Below are positions 5,868 through 9,580 of a stretch of 9,580 bases of DNA, piece by piece (position 1 is the stretch's first letter; each line of letters begins with the position of its first letter). The notes under the pieces are model-generated. The model was not told the DNA's origin. It saw nothing but the letters and a program-made list of their open reading frames with translations, and searched no databases. A program made the translations under genes and the position numbers. Source of the DNA: Chitinophagaceae bacterium UBA5175 (GTDB lineage Bacteria; Bacteroidota; Bacteroidia; Chitinophagales; Chitinophagaceae); NCBI GenBank assembly GCA_002413325.1, contig DHWT01000252.1, positions 1 to 9,580 on the forward strand. The letters are read 5' to 3'.

Positions 5868-8198
5868 TTATTTTTTGGTTCTTTTCCACCAGGGGGACCT
5901 GTTCATGGCTTCTTCATGTGTATGCCCGCATTTGATCTGGGCATCTACAATGGCCACCAGGGCCATATTATAAATATTTCTTACGGAACTGCCCAGCTGG
6001 AGAACATGCACCGGTTTTTTCATGCCGAGCAGGATCGGGCCGATCGCATCGGCTGCACCCAGTTCTTTTAAAATATTATAGGCAATATTACCAGCTGCCA
6101 GGTTGGGAAAGATCAGGGTGTTTACTTCCTGGTCAACCAGCCGGCTAAATGGATAATTCTCGCGCATGATTTCATTATTCAAAGCAATACTTGCCTGCAT
6201 TTCACCATCCACGAGGAGTTCCGGATCTTTTTGCTTCACAATTTCAGTGGCCCGGGCAACCAGGCGGGCTTCAGGAGAATCGCTGGTTCCAAAATTGGAA
6301 TAACTCAGCATCGCAATGCGCGGCACCAGGTTGAAATGCCGCACCTCCTTGGCTGCCAGCAGCGTGATGTCTGCCAGCTCTTCGGCTGTCGGATTGAAAT
6401 TCACGGTAGTGTCGGCCAGGAAAAGGGGACCTTTTTTCGTTAGCATCAGGTACATACCCGCTATTTTTCTCACCCCCTCTTCTGTACCAATGATTTCTAT
6501 TGCCGGCCGGATGGTATCCGGGTAGTTTTTAGTTAACCCGGAGATCATCGCATCTGCCTCGCCGGATTCAACCATCATGCAACCAAAGTAATTCCGGTCG
6601 CGCATAATTTTATGCGATTCATATTTATTGAATCCCCGCCGCTGTCTTTTTTCAAAAAATATTTCTGCATATTTTCTCCGGCGTTCATCCTGCTCTTCAC
6701 TCCGGGGATCGACGATCGGGAATTCATCAATATCTATTTTATTGGCAGCAGCCGTTGAGCGGATCCTTTCTTTATTCCCGAGGAGGATCGGATAGGCCAC
6801 CCCTTCATCATATAAGATCTGGGCAACCTTCAGAATTTTGATATTATCTGCTTCTGCAAAAACCAGTCGCCGCGGATCCTGCCTGGCCTTGCTGCCCAAC
6901 ACGCGGATCAGCTGATTGTCTAGTCCCAGCCGTTTGTTGAGGTCAATCGCATAAGTGTCCCAGTTTTCGATGTTAATCTGGGCAACGTTGCTTTCAATGG
7001 CAGCTTTGGCTACAGCCGGTGCCACCGTTGAAAGCAGTCGGGGATCCAGTGGTTTGGGGATGATATATTTTGGTCCGAAACTGATACTTTTTTCATTATA
7101 AGCCATATTGACGATATCCGGCACGGGTGTTTTGGCCAGCGTTGCCAGCGCGCGTACGGCGGCCAGTTTCATGGCCTCATTGATCTGCGTGGCACGAACG
7201 TCGAGGGCACCCCGGAATATAAACGGAAAGCCGAGCACATTATTCACCTGGTTCGGATAATCACTCCGGCCCGTAGCAATTATTAGATCATCCCGTACGG
7301 CAGTTGCTGCATCATAGGTGATTTCCGGGTCGGGGTTGGCCAGGGCAAACACGATGGGTTTTTTTGCCATGCTCTTTATCATTTCCGGCGTCACGACATT
7401 ACCCACACTCAGACCGACAAAAACATCCGCATCCACCATGGCTTTTTCCAGTGTCTGATCTGCCTTGTCCGTTGCAAACAGGGAGCGGTCTTCCTGGAGG
7501 TCCGTCCGGCCTTTATGCAAAACTCCCTCTTTATCAAATACAATAAAATTCTCCAGTCTGGCGCCCAGAGCCACGTAGAGTTTGCTGCAGGCCATGGCAG
7601 CTGCTCCTGCACCATTAATCACGAACCTCACTTTATCAATCTTTTTTCTTTGCAGTTCCAGGGCATTGATTAAAGCGGCACTGCTGATAATGGCCGTACC
7701 GTGCTGGTCATCGTGCATTACCGGGATTTTCAGTGCGGCGCGCAGCTGCCTTTCAATATAAAAACATTCCGGGGCTTTGATATCTTCCAGGTTAATGCCG
7801 CCAAAAGTGGGCTCCAGCGCTTTAACGATCTGTACAAATTTATCCGGATCCGTTTCGTTGATTTCAATATCAAATACATCAATATCTGCAAACACTTTAA
7901 ACAAGACCGCCTTGCCCTCCATCACCGGCTTGGAGGCTTCGGGACCAATATTACCCAGTCCGAGTACAGCTGTGCCATTCGTGATAACAGCCACGAGGTT
8001 GCCCTTGGCCGTATATTTATAGACTTCTTCCTTGTTTAATGCGATTTCCTTACAGGGATCCGCCACGCCTGGTGAATAGGCCAGTGAAAGGTCCCGTTGG
8101 GTTTTTGCTTCCTTGGTGGGCACCACTTCTATCTTACCCGGCTTGCCTTTCGAATGATATTCGAGCGCCTCTTCCCTTCTAATTTGCTTTTTTTGCAT
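5868..8198 (-). CDS. maeB: NADP-type malic enzyme with C-terminal phosphotransacetylase-like domain
   Basis: MaeB oxidatively decarboxylates malate to pyruvate, usually with NADP+, linking the TCA cycle to pyruvate/acetyl-CoA and supplying NADPH. The 776-residue length fits the two-domain form (E. coli MaeB is 759). The malic enzyme domain covers about 1-425, with catalytic Y41 in LSLAYSPGVADP, catalytic K96 in MEGKAVLFK, and metal ligands E138, D139 (LEDIKAPE) and D164 (HDDQHGTA). The nucleotide-binding loop is NGAGAAAMA (195-203). Residues about 430-765 form the phosphotransacetylase-like domain, with SYSNFGTSDSP and LVDGEMQ motifs. In the E. coli protein that domain is regulatory (acetyl-CoA sensing), not a proven transacetylase. 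Cofactor choice is inferred from family only. The protein ends in a basic tail, WWKRTKK. The gene starts 29 bases after the amidohydrolase stop. Confidence 0.96.
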   Translation of the reverse strand: MQKKQIRREEALEYHSKGKPGKIEVVPTKEAKTQRDLSLAYSPGVADPCKEIALNKEEVYKYTAKGNLVAVITNGTAVLGLGNIGPEASKPVMEGKAVLFKVFADIDVFDIEINETDPDKFVQIVKALEPTFGGINLEDIKAPECFYIERQLRAALKIPVMHDDQHGTAIISSAALINALELQRKKIDKVRFVINGAGAAAMACSKLYVALGARLENFIVFDKEGVLHKGRTDLQEDRSLFATDKADQTLEKAMVDADVFVGLSVGNVVTPEMIKSMAKKPIVFALANPDPEITYDAATAVRDDLIIATGRSDYPNQVNNVLGFPFIFRGALDVRATQINEAMKLAAVRALATLAKTPVPDIVNMAYNEKSISFGPKYIIPKPLDPRLLSTVAPAVAKAAIESNVAQINIENWDTYAIDLNKRLGLDNQLIRVLGSKARQDPRRLVFAEADNIKILKVAQILYDEGVAYPILLGNKERIRSTAAANKIDIDEFPIVDPRSEEQDERRRKYAEIFFEKRQRRGFNKYESHKIMRDRNYFGCMMVESGEADAMISGLTKNYPDTIRPAIEIIGTEEGVRKIAGMYLMLTKKGPLFLADTTVNFNPTAEELADITLLAAKEVRHFNLVPRIAMLSYSNFGTSDSPEARLVARATEIVKQKDPELLVDGEMQASIALNNEIMRENYPFSRLVDQEVNTLIFPNLAAGNIAYNILKELGAADAIGPILLGMKKPVHVLQLGSSVRNIYNMALVAIVDAQIKCGHTHEEAMNRSPWWKRTKK

Positions 8199-8227
8199 AA
8201 TAAATTATTGGGTCAGGTTATGATTAT

Positions 8228-9403
8228 TTAAATACAGGCACCAATCCAGGCCATCATGCCCATGCCCTTTTCTATGGCAGACTCATCTATATTGAAAGTG
8301 GGCGTATGTACGCCGGAAGTAATGCCCCGGGCAACGTTCATCACACCGAGCCGGTAAAAACAACCCGGGATTTCCTTTGTATAATAACCGAAATCCTCAG
8401 AACCCATGCGAACTTCCGTTTCCAGTATATTTTCGTTACCTGCAAATTCCCCGGCCTTCCCCCTGACGAGGTGATATAATTTTTCATCATTATTCACAAC
8501 GGGATAACCCACATCCACGAGGATGTCAATCTCAGCACCCATTCCCTGGGCAATACCCCTACAGATCTGCTGTATCAGCCCGTGCGCCTGGAAACGCCAG
8601 GTTTCATCCATGGCACGGAACGTGCCCATCAGTTTTACTTCTGAAGGAATCACATTGGTGGTATATCCTCCCTGGATGGAACTGATGGTTAGTACGGAGG
8701 GTGAAAATGGATTTTTATTCCTGCTGATGACCTGCTGCAGGGCCACCACGATATGAGATGCTACCAGTACCGTGTCTACTGTCAGATGCGGGGTTGCTGC
8801 ATGTCCGCCCTTACTTCTTACCGTAATATAAATTTCATCTGCACTGGCCATGGAAGGACCGGCGCGGAAACTGAATTTACCAGTCTCCAGTCCCGGATGC
8901 ACGTGCAATCCGAAAATAGCCTGGGGTCTGGGATTGTGCAGAACGCCCTCCTGAATCAACAGGCTGGCACCGCCCGGGTTTTTTTCTTCTCCCGGTTGAA
9001 ATATGAGCTTAATTGTCCCCTCCCATTCTGATTTCAGTTCCTTTAAAATTTTTGAAGCGCCCAATAAGATACTGGTATGGGCATCATGTCCACAGGCATG
9101 CATGATACCCTCGTTCAGGGATTTATAAGGCACGACATTTTCTTCTTTGATAGGCAGTGCGTCCATATCGGCCCGGAGGGCTATAACTCTTTTCTCCGGG
9201 TTTTTCCCCTGGATGATACCGATCACGCCGGTAGTCGCTTTGATCTCAAAGGGAATACCCAGGGACTTCAGTTTTTCCTGCACAAAAGCGGAAGTCTGGA
9301 ATTCCTTATAACTCAACTCAGGATGGGCATGCAGATGCCTGCGGATTTCGATGGTTTCCGGCGCGTATTGTTTTGCCAGCAGACGGATTTTTTCTTTCAG
9401 CAT
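8228..9403 (-). CDS. M20-family metal-dependent amidohydrolase (peptidase M20D)
   Basis: The family hydrolyses N-acyl or peptide-like amide bonds; members include hippurate, IAA-amino acid and N-acetyl-diaminopimelate hydrolases. From the ATG at 9401-9403 the protein is 391 residues, the family's usual size. The metal-binding set is complete: C104 and H106 in MHACGHDAHT, catalytic E139 and ligand E140 in FQPGEEKNPGG, H167 in GLHVHP, and H366 in GVHTPTFNIDE. RADMDALPI (78-86) is the conserved block before the metal site. The dimerisation (lid) domain spans about 185-300, with SKGGHAATPH. There is no signal peptide, so it acts in the cytoplasm. A TTG two codons upstream (9407-9409) is also in frame, but the ATG is preferred. 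The gap from the upstream SPOR gene is 9 bases. The exact substrate cannot be told from the sequence. Confidence 0.92.
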   Translation of the reverse strand: MLKEKIRLLAKQYAPETIEIRRHLHAHPELSYKEFQTSAFVQEKLKSLGIPFEIKATTGVIGIIQGKNPEKRVIALRADMDALPIKEENVVPYKSLNEGIMHACGHDAHTSILLGASKILKELKSEWEGTIKLIFQPGEEKNPGGASLLIQEGVLHNPRPQAIFGLHVHPGLETGKFSFRAGPSMASADEIYITVRSKGGHAATPHLTVDTVLVASHIVVALQQVISRNKNPFSPSVLTISSIQGGYTTNVIPSEVKLMGTFRAMDETWRFQAHGLIQQICRGIAQGMGAEIDILVDVGYPVVNNDEKLYHLVRGKAGEFAGNENILETEVRMGSEDFGYYTKEIPGCFYRLGVMNVARGITSGVHTPTFNIDESAIEKGMGMMAWIGACI

Positions 9404-9412
9404 ATTCAAAAA

Positions 9413-9580
9413 TTAGTCGGGCTTCACTTCAATGATATCAGGAACCACATATACACCGGAAGGAAAATCCTGGGTAAGTTTCTGCAAATAGGGCGCTGCT
9501 TCTTCCGGGGTTTTAAAATTGCCCACTTTCAGTTTATAGTTGGGTGGCTGATATATAAGGTAGGGTTTTAATTCCGGATA
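9413..9580 (-). CDS. SPOR-domain protein, C-terminal 55 residues (runs off the right edge)
   Basis: The frame enters from the right edge with no stop until TAA at 9413-9415. It reads YPELKPYLIYQPPNYKLKVG and continues through FKTPEEAAPYLQKL to the end VYVVPDIIEVKPD. The pattern Y-K-L-K-V-G-N-F, then an E/A-rich helix, then V-Y-V-V-P-D is that of the second half of a SPOR domain, an RNP-like fold that binds denuded septal peptidoglycan. Such proteins are usually exported or membrane-anchored, but the N-terminus is outside the window. The stop lies 9 bases before the amidohydrolase ATG, so the genes are probably co-transcribed. Confidence 0.75.
   Translation of the reverse strand, partial: YPELKPYLIYQPPNYKLKVGNFKTPEEAAPYLQKLTQDFPSGVYVVPDIIEVKPD

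Noticed and set aside
7701..8039. 112-codon open frame on the plus strand inside maeB
   Set aside because: Antisense to the catalytic part of the malic enzyme domain, which is fully conserved on the minus strand.
9077..9571. 164-codon open frame on the plus strand
   Set aside because: It lies antisense to the start of the amidohydrolase and to the SPOR gene, both of which have clear family motifs. No recognisable domain or start context; a shadow frame.

Overview
The window looks like a chromosomal housekeeping segment from a member of the Bacteroidota, most likely a Chitinophagaceae-like organism. Three things point there: protein sequence character, start sites without clear Shine-Dalgarno sequences, and a promoter matching the Bacteroidota consensus (TTTG-like -33 box, 19 bp, TAnnTTTG -7 box) in front of aspS. 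A decayed fragment of an FtsX/MacB-type permease of the kind abundant in this phylum also fits. I see no phage, transposase, CRISPR array, rRNA or tRNA.

Left part (1-3367). The 5' end of aspS (aspartyl-tRNA synthetase) runs leftward off the window. Divergent from it is an MtfA-like, membrane-anchored zinc peptidase (612-1457, +). Immediately behind the peptidase stop lies a frameshifted remnant of the last ~70 codons of an FtsX-like ABC permease (about 1456-1676, +). Next come a leftward FAD-dependent oxidoreductase of the DAO family (1743-2807, -) and a divergent small exported protein rich in Arg, Asp and Tyr (2942-3277, +). A strong bidirectional hairpin terminator (3325-3355) separates this part from the next.

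Right part (3368-9580). Six genes lie head to tail on the minus strand with gaps of at most 38 bases, so they look like one transcription unit. In transcription order they are: a SPOR-domain protein (only its C-terminus is inside the window), an M20-family amidohydrolase, maeB (two-domain malic enzyme), a MlaE-type permease, a MlaF-type ATPase, and sucD (succinyl-CoA ligase alpha subunit). The terminator at 3325-3355 would end this unit. Malic enzyme and succinyl-CoA ligase sit around the TCA cycle and pyruvate/C4 metabolism. The MlaE/MlaF pair is the inner-membrane core of an MCE-type phospholipid transporter, but its substrate-binding MCE subunit is not in the window. The sucC partner of sucD is also absent.

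Most of the window is ordinary. The least expected item is the permease remnant, which a gene caller would leave blank. The small exported Arg/Asp/Tyr-rich protein is the one intact gene whose role I cannot assign to any level. I found no convincing evidence of an undescribed multi-gene system.
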